The position numbers were made by a program, and so were the translations under genes. 64,000 nt of DNA from an uncultured Sphingomonadaceae bacterium. GTDB taxonomy: Bacteria; Pseudomonadota; Alphaproteobacteria; Sphingomonadales; Sphingomonadaceae. Below are positions 45,815 through 55,784 of the stretch, piece after piece (the first letter of the stretch is position 1; every line of letters starts with the position of its first letter). The stretch lies in the NCBI GenBank assembly GCA_947493325.1, contig CANLQI010000001.1, positions 1,058,501 to 1,122,500 of the forward strand, given 5' to 3'. The notes under the pieces are model-generated. The model ran no database searches. It had not been told where the DNA came from and was given only the letters and a program-made list of their open reading frames with translations.

Positions 45815-46951
45815 ATGTGTAAAACATTATGCATGACACAAAAACCATTCCCCCGCATCCGCTCCACATCGCTTATCGCTTCTGCCCTGCTGCTTGGTTT
45901 TACCGCCACCGGTTCGGGAGCTTCTGCCCAGAGTGAACCTTCTGTTCCAAACCCTGCATCAGTGCCAAGCAGCGTTTTGGTGCAATCTGCGTCTCTCACG
46001 GAACAGGGCTTTCAGCGATATTTGCGCGAACTTGCCCAGCAGGCGCGCCGGGAAGGGGTGAGCGAACGTGCGATCAACAGCGTTATGCCGACGCTCACAT
46101 ATAACCCGCGCGTCGTTGAACTTGACCGGCGGCAGCCTGGCGGCTCGCGCAATTCGCCTATCCCGCCGTTTGAACCGTATAAGCGCCGTCACGTGGATGC
46201 TGCGCGGATTCGCGGTGGGCAGCGTACATATCAGGCGAATCTTTCGACAGTGCGCCGTATCGAACGTGAAACCGGCGTGCCGGGTTCTGTGATGACAGCG
46301 ATCTGGGGACATGAAACCAATTATGGCAGCTATATGGGCAATTTCGATTTGCCGCGTTCGCTCGCTAGCCTTGCCTATGAAGGCCGCCGCCGGGCGCTGT
46401 TTTCGGGCGAGTTTATTGCCACGCTCAAGATGATCGATATGGGCGTTCCGCGTTCAAGCCTTAAGGGCAGTTGGGCAGGAGCATTCGGCAATCCTCAATT
46501 CCTGCCATCCGTATATCTACGCCTTGCAAAAGATGGCGATGGCGACGGGGTTGCCAATATTCGGTCGAGCACCGCGGATACCTATGCATCCATTGCCAAT
46601 TATTTCATCAATGCTGGATGGCGTCCGGGCGTGCCATGGGGCGTGGCGGTGCGCGTACCGGCTTCGTTTGATGCCAATGCCGTGCGCAACCGCACGACCA
46701 GCCCGCGCTGCCCACGCGTGCATGCGCGGCATAGCGAGTGGAAAACCATGGCAGAATGGCGCCAATTGGGTATATCACCTGCTACCGGGCGCTGGGCGGC
46801 GGATAATGTGATGGCGACGCTGTTAGAGCCGGATGGCCGCGGGAAAACCGCCTATCTGCTGACCAGCAATTACCGCGTTATCCTCGATTATAACTGTTCG
46901 AATTTCTACGCGCTGTCCGTAGGGCTGCTGGCAGATGAAATCCGGCGTTAA
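45815..46951 (+). CDS. Lytic murein transglycosylase (MltB family)
   Basis: The 378-residue exported enzyme cleaves peptidoglycan with formation of 1,6-anhydro ends. A signal peptide (about 17-38, ending ASAQ) is followed by the SLT_2 domain with GVSERAINSVMP, the catalytic glutamate in AIWGHETNYG (E167), and GAFGNPQFLPSVYL. The C-terminal part includes YNCSNFYALSVG. ATG 45833 (MTQKPF) is a possible later start. It lies 50 bp before a D,D-carboxypeptidase gene, another wall enzyme. Confidence 0.93.
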   Translation: MCKTLCMTQKPFPRIRSTSLIASALLLGFTATGSGASAQSEPSVPNPASVPSSVLVQSASLTEQGFQRYLRELAQQARREGVSERAINSVMPTLTYNPRVVELDRRQPGGSRNSPIPPFEPYKRRHVDAARIRGGQRTYQANLSTVRRIERETGVPGSVMTAIWGHETNYGSYMGNFDLPRSLASLAYEGRRRALFSGEFIATLKMIDMGVPRSSLKGSWAGAFGNPQFLPSVYLRLAKDGDGDGVANIRSSTADTYASIANYFINAGWRPGVPWGVAVRVPASFDANAVRNRTTSPRCPRVHARHSEWKTMAEWRQLGISPATGRWAADNVMATLLEPDGRGKTAYLLTSNYRVILDYNCSNFYALSVGLLADEIRR

Positions 46952-47000
46952 CGTATAGACATAAATTCTTAAACAGCTTTTTCAAAATATCAGGAAACGA

Positions 47001-48143
47001 ATGAAACACACTGTATTTGCATCATTAATTGTACTTTCTCTCTCCACCTCAGCTCTGGCACAGACGCCCACATATAAAACCGATGCGCCCATTGCCTATA
47101 TGACGGACCTGTCATCGGGCGCTGTTTTGTTCGCGAAAGATGCGGACCGGCAGATCCCCCCCGCGTCTATGGCGAAAATCATGACGGTCTATGTCGCGTT
47201 TGATATGATCAAGAAGGGCGAGCTCAAGCTCGACCAGAAATTCACAGTGCAGCCTGAAACATGGAAGAAATGGAATAATCAGGGTTCGTCCATGTTTCTG
47301 CCCGTCGGCGATGAGGTCAGTGTTGCGGATCTGTTGCACGGCATTGTGACGCTGTCAGGCAATGATGCCTGTGTCGTGCTGGCGGATGGCATAGCCGGAA
47401 ATGAAGACGCCTTTGTGCAACTCATGAACCGCAAAGCCGAAGAGCTGGGCATGAAGAATAGCCGGTTCGGAAACAGCAATGGCTGGCCCGATGAAGGGCG
47501 CACCGTGGTCACGGCACGTGATCTGGGTATCCTCAGCCGTGCGACAGTCTATAACTTCCCAGACTTGTACGACGAGTTTTACGGGCAAGAAGAATTTGTC
47601 TGGAACAATATCAAGCAGTCCAACCGCAATCCACTGCTCGGCAAGGTGCGCGGGGCGGATGGCCTGAAAACCGGACATACCGAGGAAGCGGGCTATGGTT
47701 TTGCGGGGTCGGCTGAACAGGACGGGCGGCGGCTTGTTATGGTCCTTGCCGGACTGGACAGCTATAATGGCCGTATTGCGGAATCAGTACAGTTCATGAA
47801 CTGGGGCTTTGCCAACTGGAAAAGCAAGCCTTTGTTCAAAGAAGATACAGTCGTGGCCGAAGCGCCGGTGCAACTGGGCAGCTCACGCTATATAGATTTG
47901 ATCGCGCCGCGCGATATGGCACTAACGATTCCGCGTATTGCCGATGATGAAAAGATCAGATTCAGCGTTGTATATAATGGTCCGATCAAGGCGCCGTTTA
48001 AGGAAGGTGATGAGATCGCACACCTCAAGATCACATCGCCCGATATGGATACACAGATGATTCCATTGGTTGCGGCAGAGACAGTCGAGGAAGCCGGGTT
48101 TTTAGGACGGCTGTGGTCCGGTTTCATGTCTATTTTCAGCTGA
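47001..48143 (+). CDS. D-alanyl-D-alanine carboxypeptidase (PBP5/6 type)
   Basis: A 380-residue low-molecular-weight penicillin-binding protein. A signal peptide (ending ALA-QTP) is followed by SxxK in PPASMAKIM (S56, K59), SxN in LSGNDACV, and KTG in DGLKTGHTEEAG. A C-terminal PBP5_C domain and an amphipathic end (GRLWSGFMSIF) anchor it to the membrane. It trims the terminal D-Ala of pentapeptides. AGGAAAC precedes the start, and tmk follows after 6 bp. Confidence 0.95.
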   Translation: MKHTVFASLIVLSLSTSALAQTPTYKTDAPIAYMTDLSSGAVLFAKDADRQIPPASMAKIMTVYVAFDMIKKGELKLDQKFTVQPETWKKWNNQGSSMFLPVGDEVSVADLLHGIVTLSGNDACVVLADGIAGNEDAFVQLMNRKAEELGMKNSRFGNSNGWPDEGRTVVTARDLGILSRATVYNFPDLYDEFYGQEEFVWNNIKQSNRNPLLGKVRGADGLKTGHTEEAGYGFAGSAEQDGRRLVMVLAGLDSYNGRIAESVQFMNWGFANWKSKPLFKEDTVVAEAPVQLGSSRYIDLIAPRDMALTIPRIADDEKIRFSVVYNGPIKAPFKEGDEIAHLKITSPDMDTQMIPLVAAETVEEAGFLGRLWSGFMSIFS

Positions 48144-48149
48144 TGGGCT

Positions 48150-48788
48150 ATGTATGATATTGTGACAGGACAGTTTATTTCGATTGAAGGCGGTGAAGGC
48201 GCGGGCAAATCCACGCAGATCCGCCTGCTTGCCGAATGGCTGGAAAGCCAGGGGCTCGAGACGGTCACAACGCGTGAACCCGGCGGCACACCAGGCGCAG
48301 AGGCTATCCGCGAATTGCTGATGTCGGGCAGTGCGGATCGCTGGAACAGCCGCGCCGAAGCATTGTTGTTTGCCGCGGCGCGGGCAGACCATGTCGATAA
48401 GCTTATCAGACCGGCTCTGGCCAAAGGGAAATGGGTGCTGTGCGACCGGTTTGTCGATAGCAGCCGTGCCTATCAGAGCGGTGGCAGCGGGCTGGCCGAT
48501 GCGGATATCATGGCGCTGCATGCGATTGGCAGCGAGGGCCTGCTCCCCGATATGACGCTGGTGCTCGAACTGCCGCTTGCAGAGGCCAGCGCCCGGGCGG
48601 CCGCGCGCGATGGAGCGGCCACAGATCGTTTCGGCGCGCGCAACACCACGTTTCATGAAAATGTCGCCGCCGCTTTTCGCGGTTATGCCGCCGAAGATAG
48701 CAACCGTTTCCGCATGATCGACGCGGCGGGTGATGTCGAAACGGTCCATATGCATATTGTACAGGCTATCGGGGCATTGCTGTCATGA
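48150..48788 (+). CDS. tmk: Thymidylate kinase
   Basis: A 212-residue P-loop kinase that converts dTMP to dTDP. It has IEGGEGAGKSTQIRLL (Walker A), TREPGGTPGAE, DRFVDSSRAYQ and a LID region. It overlaps holB by 4 bp (ATGA), a very common tmk-holB pairing. Confidence 0.97.
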   Translation: MYDIVTGQFISIEGGEGAGKSTQIRLLAEWLESQGLETVTTREPGGTPGAEAIRELLMSGSADRWNSRAEALLFAAARADHVDKLIRPALAKGKWVLCDRFVDSSRAYQSGGSGLADADIMALHAIGSEGLLPDMTLVLELPLAEASARAAARDGAATDRFGARNTTFHENVAAAFRGYAAEDSNRFRMIDAAGDVETVHMHIVQAIGALLS

Positions 48789-49795
48789 CGTCACTTTACG
48801 GCCATGATGCCCAGCAACAGGCGGTACTACGCGCTTTTTCAGGGGGCAAGATGCACCATGCATGGTTGCTGACCGGTGCAAAAGGCGTGGGGAAGGCGAG
48901 CTTTGCCTGGGCTGCGGCGCAGCATATCCTGTCACGTGAGCCCGCTTTTTGCACCGATACATTTACCCCAGACCTGCACGGAGCAGGGGGACAGCTGCTG
49001 GCCGCGCATAACCACCCCGACTGCCATTATCTGACGCGCGAACCGAAAGATGACAAGGAACGCCGCAACAGGGAAAATGGCAAACCCTATGAACGCCGCC
49101 GCAATATCCCGATAGATCAGGTGCGCGCGATGCAGCAGAAACTGACTACGCGGCCGAGTCTGGGCGCGCGCCGTGTCATCATCATCGATTGTGCCGATAA
49201 TCTGGAGCGCGGCGCGGCTAACGCACTCCTTAAAAGCCTGGAAGAGCCGCCACAAAATACCATTTTTTTCCTGATCTCACATAATCCGGGTAAATTGCTG
49301 CCCACCATACGCTCACGCTGTATGACGCTGGCTTTCCATGGGCTGGATGACGAATCGATGCGCCAGGCGCTGCTCACACAGGATGAAAGCCTGAAAGTAC
49401 AGCAACTGGAATCGCTACTGCAAATCGGGCATGGCTCGCCGGGTTATGCGCTCAAGTTCCTGGAACTGGGTATGGAGGAAATCCACACGCTGATGCGTAA
49501 AATTGCCGAAACCGGCGACCGTGATCAGAAACTGCGTCTGCAACTCGCTAAGTTATTGAGCGTCAAGGCTGCAAAGGAAAAATTGCAGGCCTTTGTCGAA
49601 TATGCCCCCGTTTTTGCCGCGCGTATCAGCCGCCAAAGACAGGGCAGGACACTGCCGCAAGCAATTGCCGCGTGGGAAGAACTGGTCTCACTCGCCGAAA
49701 AGGCACCGACCTATAATTTCACGCCCGATGTGCTGGTTTATCAAATTGGCGGCTTGCTGGCGCGGCTCGCACCGCCTAGAGAAGCTGCAGCATAA
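48785..49795 (+). CDS. holB: DNA polymerase III delta' subunit
   Basis: A 336-residue clamp-loader ATPase-fold protein. LTGAKGVGKASF is the P-loop (degenerate), RRNIPIDQVRAMQQ, VIIIDCADNLERGAANALLK and LEEPPQNTIFFLIS follow, with the SRC motif in TIRSRCMTL. The cysteines of the usual zinc module appear incomplete (FCTDTF, DCHYL). It opens the beta clamp with the other loader subunits. Tight run tmk-holB-metG-tatD. Confidence 0.93.
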   Translation: MTSLYGHDAQQQAVLRAFSGGKMHHAWLLTGAKGVGKASFAWAAAQHILSREPAFCTDTFTPDLHGAGGQLLAAHNHPDCHYLTREPKDDKERRNRENGKPYERRRNIPIDQVRAMQQKLTTRPSLGARRVIIIDCADNLERGAANALLKSLEEPPQNTIFFLISHNPGKLLPTIRSRCMTLAFHGLDDESMRQALLTQDESLKVQQLESLLQIGHGSPGYALKFLELGMEEIHTLMRKIAETGDRDQKLRLQLAKLLSVKAAKEKLQAFVEYAPVFAARISRQRQGRTLPQAIAAWEELVSLAEKAPTYNFTPDVLVYQIGGLLARLAPPREAAA

Positions 49796-49812
49796 AATTA
49801 TACAGGCAGCTT

Positions 49813-51381
49813 ATGTCCGAACCCTATTACATCACCACCGCGATCAGCTATCCCAATGGCCGACCCCATATCGGCCATGCCTATGAAGCCATTGCGGCTG
49901 ACGTTATCGCGCGTTTCCACCGGCAGATGGGGCGCGATGTGCGGTTTCAGACGGGCACCGACGAGCACGGCCTGAAAATGGCGCAAAAGGCGCGTGAACT
50001 GGGTCAGTCACCGCGTGAGCTTTCCGATGAAATGTCTTCCTATTTCATGGAGATGTGCGAAAAACTGAATATCTCGCATGACCGGTTTATCCGCACTGTC
50101 GAACCCGAGCACCACACCGCCAGCCAGGCCATCTGGAAAGCGATGGAGGCGAATGGCGATCTGTATCTGGACCGTTACGAAGGCTGGTACTCGGTGCGCG
50201 ACGAAGCCTATTATGACGAAAAGGAACTGACCGAGGGGGAGGGCGGAGAGAAACTGTCGCCGCAGGGGACGCCTGTAGAATGGACGGCGGAGGAAACATG
50301 GTTTTTCCGCCTGTCCAAATATCAGAAACCGCTGCTGAAACTCTATAATGAAAACCCCGGTTTTCTGCGCCCGGACAGCCGTCGCAACGAAATCATGCGT
50401 TTTGTCGAAGGCGGGCTGAATGATCTTAGCGTTTCGCGCACGAGCTTTGACTGGGGCGTGAAGGTACCGGGCAGTGATGGCCATGTCATGTATGTGTGGG
50501 TCGACGCGCTGACCAATTACCTGACAGGACTTGGATATCCTGAAAAAACAGAAGATTATGATAGATACTGGCCAGCGGACCTGCACCTGATTGGCAAGGA
50601 TATCGTGCGTTTTCACAGTGTCTACTGGCCCGCTTTCCTGATGAGTGCCGGCATTGACCTGCCGAAACAGGTGTTCGGTCATGGCTTCCTGCTTAACAAG
50701 GGTGAGAAAATGTCCAAATCAGTGGGCAATGTCGTTGACCCGATCGCGCTGGCTGATGCTTTTGGTGTGGATCAGATCCGCTATTTCCTGATGCGTGAAG
50801 TGAGTTTTGGCAGCGATGGCAGCTATTCCGCCGAAGCGATTGTGACCAAGACCAACGCCGATCTCGCCAACAGTTTCGGTAATTTGGCGCAACGCACATT
50901 ATCGATGATTTTTAAGAATCTGGATGGTGTTATTTCTGCTGACTGGGAAGAGGATGATGCGGACAAGGCGCTTTACGAAACTGTTTCCTCAGGTTGCGGC
51001 AAGGCATTTCAGGACGGTTTCGCCGACCTTGATTTCTCTAAAGCACTGGACGGGTGGATGCAGGCAGTGTTTGCCTGCAACCAATATGTCGATGAGCAGG
51101 CCCCGTGGAAACTGAAAAAAGAAGACCCGGAGCGGATGCGTGCGGTGCTGAACAATCTGTTCCGCTGTATTCGCATGCTAGCGATTGCCGTGCAGCCAGT
51201 TATACCGGATTCCGCTGGCAAGCTGCTGGACCAGATGGGCGTGGCCGCCAATGCGCGCAGCTTTGCCGATATGCAGGATACTGACTGGTTGCAGCAGCTA
51301 GCGGACCGATGCTTCACACTTGAAAAGCCCATTCCTCTCTTTCCGCGCCTTGAAATGCCGGAAGAGGAAGGGGAGGCGTGA
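49813..51381 (+). CDS. metG: Methionyl-tRNA synthetase
   Basis: A 522-residue class I synthetase. The HIGH motif is GRPHIGHAYEAIA and the KMSKS loop is EKMSKSVGN. There are no zinc-knuckle cysteines and no C-terminal tRNA-binding (EMAP) domain, which places it in the shorter MetG type. It charges both initiator and elongator tRNA-Met. The stop overlaps tatD (ATGA). Confidence 0.96.
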   Translation: MSEPYYITTAISYPNGRPHIGHAYEAIAADVIARFHRQMGRDVRFQTGTDEHGLKMAQKARELGQSPRELSDEMSSYFMEMCEKLNISHDRFIRTVEPEHHTASQAIWKAMEANGDLYLDRYEGWYSVRDEAYYDEKELTEGEGGEKLSPQGTPVEWTAEETWFFRLSKYQKPLLKLYNENPGFLRPDSRRNEIMRFVEGGLNDLSVSRTSFDWGVKVPGSDGHVMYVWVDALTNYLTGLGYPEKTEDYDRYWPADLHLIGKDIVRFHSVYWPAFLMSAGIDLPKQVFGHGFLLNKGEKMSKSVGNVVDPIALADAFGVDQIRYFLMREVSFGSDGSYSAEAIVTKTNADLANSFGNLAQRTLSMIFKNLDGVISADWEEDDADKALYETVSSGCGKAFQDGFADLDFSKALDGWMQAVFACNQYVDEQAPWKLKKEDPERMRAVLNNLFRCIRMLAIAVQPVIPDSAGKLLDQMGVAANARSFADMQDTDWLQQLADRCFTLEKPIPLFPRLEMPEEEGEA

Positions 51382-52157
51382 TGCTGGTCGATTCCCATTG
51401 TCACCTCAATTACAAGGGGCTTTCCGAACGGCAGGCAGAAGTGCTGGAAAACGCCCGTAGCCGCGGCGTGACGGCCATGCTCAATATCTCGACGCGCGAG
51501 AGCGAATGGGACGATATTGTCGGCACGGCCGAGCGGGAAAGCGATGTCTGGGCATCCATCGGTATACACCCGCATGAGGCCGATGCGCATCCCGATATTG
51601 ATACAGCCAAACTGCTAGGCCGTGCAGACCATCCGCGTGTCATCGGTATTGGCGAGACCGGGCTGGATTATTATTATGATCATAGCGACCGCATGCAGCA
51701 GCAAACGAGTTTCCGTGCGCACATTGCCGCTGCGCGGGAGACTGGCCTGCCGCTGATCGTGCATACGCGCGATGCGGAGGAAGATACCGCCGCGATATTG
51801 GCCGATGAAATGGGGAAGGGAGCCTTCCCGGCGCTTATCCACTGTTTTACAGCGAGCGCGGATTTTGCCGCCAAAGTGCTGGATATGGGGCTGTATGTTT
51901 CAATCAGCGGTATCGTGACATTCAAAAACGCCCGTGAATTGCAGGATGTGGCAAAAGATTTGCCGGCAGACAGGGTGCTGGTGGAAACTGACGCGCCTTT
52001 CCTTGCGCCCGTGCCGCATCGCGGCAAAACGGGCGAGCCTGCATTTGTTGCGGATACGGCGCAGTTCCTGGCTGAATTGCGCGGTGAGGAATATGCGCAG
52101 CTTTGCGAGACAACATCCTCGAATTTCTATACATTATTCAGTAAAGCCGCGCCGTGA
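51378..52157 (+). CDS. tatD: TatD family metal-dependent DNase/hydrolase
   Basis: The 259-residue TIM-barrel hydrolase has the metal motif DSHCHLNY (H7, H9), IGETGLDYYYD, IVHTRDAEED, IHCFTAS and ETDAPFLAPVPHRGK. Family members act as DNases or D-aminoacyl-tRNA-type hydrolases; the cellular role is not fixed. It is coupled to metG by ATGA and to the next gene by GTGA, the usual metG-tatD-MBL order of proteobacteria. Confidence 0.93.
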   Translation: MMLVDSHCHLNYKGLSERQAEVLENARSRGVTAMLNISTRESEWDDIVGTAERESDVWASIGIHPHEADAHPDIDTAKLLGRADHPRVIGIGETGLDYYYDHSDRMQQQTSFRAHIAAARETGLPLIVHTRDAEEDTAAILADEMGKGAFPALIHCFTASADFAAKVLDMGLYVSISGIVTFKNARELQDVAKDLPADRVLVETDAPFLAPVPHRGKTGEPAFVADTAQFLAELRGEEYAQLCETTSSNFYTLFSKAAP

Positions 52158-52921
52158 AGCTGACCATTCTTGGTTGCGGTACATCGGCAGGCGTGCCGCG
52201 TGTCGGCCATGACTGGGGAGATTGCGATCCGGGAGAACCACGCAATCGCCGCAGCCGTGTGTCGATTGTCGTGGAAAACCGGGCAGGGCAGCGGATATTG
52301 GTCGATACTTCGCCCGATTTGCGTATGCAGTTGCTTGATAACTGGATTGATACGGTGGATGCCGTGCTGTGGACACATGATCATGCCGATCATTGCCATG
52401 GCATTGATGACCTGCGCGCCATTTTCCATCGGCGCCGGGTGCCTATGCCGGGATATGGGCGTGAGTACACGATGCGCAATCTGAAATCGCGCTTTTCTTA
52501 TATATTTGAGGGAAATAAGGGTTATCCATCGATTGTTGATCAACATGTGCTGGGCCGTGAAGAAATGATATGTGATATCCGTGTGAGAACCACGGATCAG
52601 CCGCATGGCCCGGTGTTTTCCACCGGGTATCGCTTTGATACTGACGATGCCGCCATTGTTTATGCAACCGATTTTAGTGAAATCAGCGATGATATGGTGG
52701 CGCTTTATACAGATTGTGACATATTGATTGTCGATTGCCTGCGCAAAGAGCCGCATCCAACCCATGCGCATCTGGACATGGCGCTGGAATTGGCCGCAAG
52801 ATGTAATGCGCGCCGGACACTATTGACACATATGGATAAAAGCATGGATTACAAAAGCTTGCAAAATGAACTTACGGACGGAATTGAACCTGCATTTGAC
52901 GGCATGCTGGTAGAAATCTGA
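52154..52921 (+). CDS. MBL-fold metallohydrolase (PhnP-like)
   Basis: The 255-residue protein starts at GTG, overlapping the tatD stop. It opens with LTILGCGTSAGVPRVG and has the metal motif LWTHDHADHCHGIDDLR, then ATDFSEISDD and THAHLDMALELA. This matches PhnP-type phosphodiesterases that hydrolyse cyclic phosphates, but no phn genes are near. The TGA overlaps the next ATG (TGATG). Confidence 0.9.
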   Translation: MKLTILGCGTSAGVPRVGHDWGDCDPGEPRNRRSRVSIVVENRAGQRILVDTSPDLRMQLLDNWIDTVDAVLWTHDHADHCHGIDDLRAIFHRRRVPMPGYGREYTMRNLKSRFSYIFEGNKGYPSIVDQHVLGREEMICDIRVRTTDQPHGPVFSTGYRFDTDDAAIVYATDFSEISDDMVALYTDCDILIVDCLRKEPHPTHAHLDMALELAARCNARRTLLTHMDKSMDYKSLQNELTDGIEPAFDGMLVEI

Positions 52922-53541
52922 TGGGCGGTGACAATTATTCTATTGTCTACAATGCAATACTGCTGGTCGCGCTTATTGCCGTTCTTTTCACATTCCGTCT
53001 GTCGGCGAAACAGACTGTAAAGATGATTGCAGCGTGGATCGGCATCTTTGCGCTGGCTTTGCTGATTTTCAGCTTTCGTAGCGAATTTTTGACCATATGG
53101 GATCGCGTCAAGATAGAAACTATCGGCTATGACAAGCAGGACGTTGTCGGAAAGTCGCTGGTGCTGCGTCAATCTGAAGATGGTCATTTCTATATCACGG
53201 GCCGTGTAAACGGTCAGGAAACACGGTTTCTGGTCGATAGCGGCGCCACACAGACGGCGATTGCACGCTCCGAGGCCGAACGGCTCGGGCTTGATATTGA
53301 CACAACGTTCGCGATACCGATTAGCACGGCCAATGGAGAAACCACGGCGTGGCGTTCGCACATAGAGACACTCGAATTGGAAGGATTAATCACAAACGAT
53401 CACGGGGTGCTGATTGTCGATGCCATGAGAAACGGAAATTTACTCGGTATGAACTTCCTGTCACGCTTGGAGAGCTGGCGTGTCGAAGGCGATCGGATGA
53501 TCTTGGTACCAAAAGGAACGAGTGAATTGGAAGGCAGTTAA
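52921..53541 (+). CDS. Retropepsin-like aspartic protease, membrane-anchored (TIGR02281 type)
   Basis: The 206-residue protein has two N-terminal TM helices (about 8-26 and 33-51) and a retropepsin-like domain with the active-site triad FLVDSGATQTAI (D106). The later LLGMNFLSRLESWRVEGDRMIL is the family C-terminus. The protease domain should lie in the periplasm and act as a dimer. Substrates are unknown. It is coupled to the hydrolase gene upstream by TGATG. Confidence 0.88.
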   Translation: MGGDNYSIVYNAILLVALIAVLFTFRLSAKQTVKMIAAWIGIFALALLIFSFRSEFLTIWDRVKIETIGYDKQDVVGKSLVLRQSEDGHFYITGRVNGQETRFLVDSGATQTAIARSEAERLGLDIDTTFAIPISTANGETTAWRSHIETLELEGLITNDHGVLIVDAMRNGNLLGMNFLSRLESWRVEGDRMILVPKGTSELEGS

Positions 53542-53577
53542 TAGGCAGACGCGCCAATTAACACGCTAATTTACAAC

Positions 53578-53674
53578 AATATATTATGTTAATAAACACA
53601 AGAGACATTGATCACAGGAACAATTCAAGCAAATTGTAAAATGGTATCAAGCTATATAATTTAACATAATATAT
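53578..53674. repeat. AT-rich intergenic element with nested inverted repeats
   Basis: AATATATTATGTTAA (53578-53592) is matched by TTAACATAATATAT (53661-53674), 14 bp complementary, around a 68-bp centre. Inside is a second hairpin, ACAATT-CAAGCA-AATTGT (53620-53637). The whole 53542-53710 gap is far more AT-rich than its surroundings and precedes mazG. It may be a small mobile remnant, a promoter or a protein-binding region. No gene is seen in it. Confidence 0.65.
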
Positions 53675-53710
53675 ATTATCGGACTTAAGTTTATTGAAGG
53701 TCAGAAAGCT

Positions 53711-54448
53711 TTGATTAATCCCCTCGTGAAAATAATGGCGCGTTTGCGCGATCCGGAAAATGGTTGTTCCTGGGACGTTGCACAGGATTTCAAATCCATT
53801 GCGCCCTATACGATAGAAGAAGCTTATGAAGTGTCAGACGCCATTGACCGTGATGATATGGATGATCTCAAGGATGAACTGGGTGATCTTTTGCTGCAGG
53901 TCGTATTCCACAGTCAGATGGCCAAAGAGTCAGGCGCATTCACGATTGAGGATGTCATTACATCTATATGCAACAAAATGACGCGGAGGCATCCACATAT
54001 TTTTGCAGAGACGGATGTGAAAAACTGGGATTGGGAAAAGCTGAAAGAAGAAGAAAGAAACGATTCAGGACATGCGAGCGCCATGGATGGGGTAGCGTAT
54101 GCCCTGCCTGCGCTTATGCGTGCTCAAAAACTGCAGAAAAGAGCCAAACGCACAGGTTTTGACTGGGATGAAGTTGATGATTGCATTGCCAAGCTGGAAG
54201 AAGAAATTATTGAATTGCGTGCGGCAAAGACTGAAGCGCAGCAGCATGAAGAGTCAGGCGATTTGCTGTTCGCAGCGGTAAATGTTGTGCGGCACTATGG
54301 CGTAGATGCGGAAATTGCTCTGAAAGAAGGCAACAAAAAATTCGAAAAACGTTTTCGTAAAATGGAAGAATTGGCGGGCAAAACTTTCACGGCGCTGTCT
54401 TTGGAAGAAAAAGAGCAACTTTGGCAAAAAGTGAAATATACAGAATAA
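53711..54448 (+). CDS. mazG: Nucleoside triphosphate pyrophosphohydrolase
   Basis: A 245-residue protein with two MazG domains. The first has YTIEEAYEVSDAI and DELGDLLLQVVFHSQ (metal-binding Glu/Asp); the second has KLEEEIIELRAAK and GDLLFAAVNVVRHYG. It hydrolyses abnormal NTPs and lowers ppGpp-linked stress in E. coli. The start is TTG 53711, with GAAGG upstream; ATG 53735 would trim eight conserved residues. It ends 7 bp from the convergent hflX. Confidence 0.95.
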   Translation: MINPLVKIMARLRDPENGCSWDVAQDFKSIAPYTIEEAYEVSDAIDRDDMDDLKDELGDLLLQVVFHSQMAKESGAFTIEDVITSICNKMTRRHPHIFAETDVKNWDWEKLKEEERNDSGHASAMDGVAYALPALMRAQKLQKRAKRTGFDWDEVDDCIAKLEEEIIELRAAKTEAQQHEESGDLLFAAVNVVRHYGVDAEIALKEGNKKFEKRFRKMEELAGKTFTALSLEEKEQLWQKVKYTE

Positions 54449-54455
54449 ATATCTG

Positions 54456-55784
54456 TTATAAGGTTAAAAAACGTCCCCAGTCTTTCTCGGACAAACGGAC
54501 ATTTACAACCTGTTGATCACCATTTTCCTTTATAGATGCGACTTTGCCGTGTGCATGGAGCCATGCCAGTTTTTGACCGTCCGTCATGTCAATTGATATG
54601 GAACGCATGCGATGTGCAGCGATCAAAATATCCGAAACGAGCTGTGATAGCCGTTCTACGCCCTCTCCTGTCAATGCAGAAACTTTCTGATAAGGGCCGA
54701 CCGTTTTTTCAAATTCAGTGACGGCGGCGCGTTCTTCAGGGTCAAGCCGGTCCCATTTATTCCATGCCTCCACGATCGGAATAGGAATATTACCAGCATT
54801 TTGAAGGCCGGAGTTGATCCCCAGCGTTGCGAGAATATCCTCCACTTCTTGTTTTTGCGAACGTGTATCGGGATGCGATATATCCCGCACATGGATGATA
54901 AGGTCTGCAGACAGCACTTCTTCCAGAGTGGCCCGGAAAGCTGCCACCAATTCGGTGGGAAGATCGGATACGAAGCCCACCGTGTCGGACAATATTGCCT
55001 TTTCCAGCCCGCCTATTTCGACGGATCGCATGGTCGGGTCGAGCGTCGCAAAAAGAAGATCCTCTGCCATGACATCCGCGCCCGTCAGGCGGTTGAATAA
55101 AGTCGATTTTCCGGCATTTGTGTAGCCAACGAGAGCAATAACCGGCCACGGTGCTTTTTGACGTCTTTCACGGTGCAGCGAACGGGTTTTTTTGACTTGT
55201 TCCAGTTCCTTGCGCAATTTGGCCATGCGATTGCGGATCATGCGCCTGTCCGATTCAATCTGTGTCTCGCCGGGACCGCCCAGAAAGCCAAAGCCCCCGC
55301 GTTGGCGTTCAAGGTGGGTCCAGCTTCTGACCAGCCTCCCCGCCTGATAGTCAAGATGTGCTAGTTCCACTTGCAACCGTCCTTCGGCCGTTGCAGCGCG
55401 TTCCCCGAAAATTTCCAGAATCAATCCGGTGCGATCAATAACCTTGACCTTTAACCGTTCTTCCAAATTCCTCTGCTGAATGGCGGAGAGCGGTCCATCC
55501 ACTATCAAGAGCTCGGCTTCTTCAGCGTGTATGGCGGCTGAGATCTGGTCAATCTGACCGCCGCCGAATAATGTACCAGGCCGTGCGGTGCGAATGCGAA
55601 AGTCCAGCGTTTCACGCACATCAATCCCAATGGCAGCGGCCAGACCAACAGCTTCTTCCAACCGTGCTCTGGTATTGACGAGTCTTTTATTGCCAAGGTC
55701 CGGATATGCTATGACAGCGCGCGCGCCGCGGGCTATCTCACGGCGTTCATCGGTCGGAAAACTGCCGGTCCCCTGCCCGCTCAA
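54456..55784 (-). CDS. hflX: GTPase HflX
   Basis: A 442-residue ribosome-associated GTPase that splits stalled ribosomes. The HflX N-terminal domain ([29 protein letters not shown]) and the glycine-rich linker ([20 protein letters not shown]) precede the G domain with [22 protein letters not shown] and NKWD. The start is TTG 55784, overlapping the hfq stop (TTGA). The hfq-hflX pairing is conserved across proteobacteria. Confidence 0.96.
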   Translation of the reverse strand: MSGQGTGSFPTDERREIARGARAVIAYPDLGNKRLVNTRARLEEAVGLAAAIGIDVRETLDFRIRTARPGTLFGGGQIDQISAAIHAEEAELLIVDGPLSAIQQRNLEERLKVKVIDRTGLILEIFGERAATAEGRLQVELAHLDYQAGRLVRSWTHLERQRGGFGFLGGPGETQIESDRRMIRNRMAKLRKELEQVKKTRSLHRERRQKAPWPVIALVGYTNAGKSTLFNRLTGADVMAEDLLFATLDPTMRSVEIGGLEKAILSDTVGFVSDLPTELVAAFRATLEEVLSADLIIHVRDISHPDTRSQKQEVEDILATLGINSGLQNAGNIPIPIVEAWNKWDRLDPEERAAVTEFEKTVGPYQKVSALTGEGVERLSQLVSDILIAAHRMRSISIDMTDGQKLAWLHAHGKVASIKENGDQQVVNVRLSEKDWGRFLTL

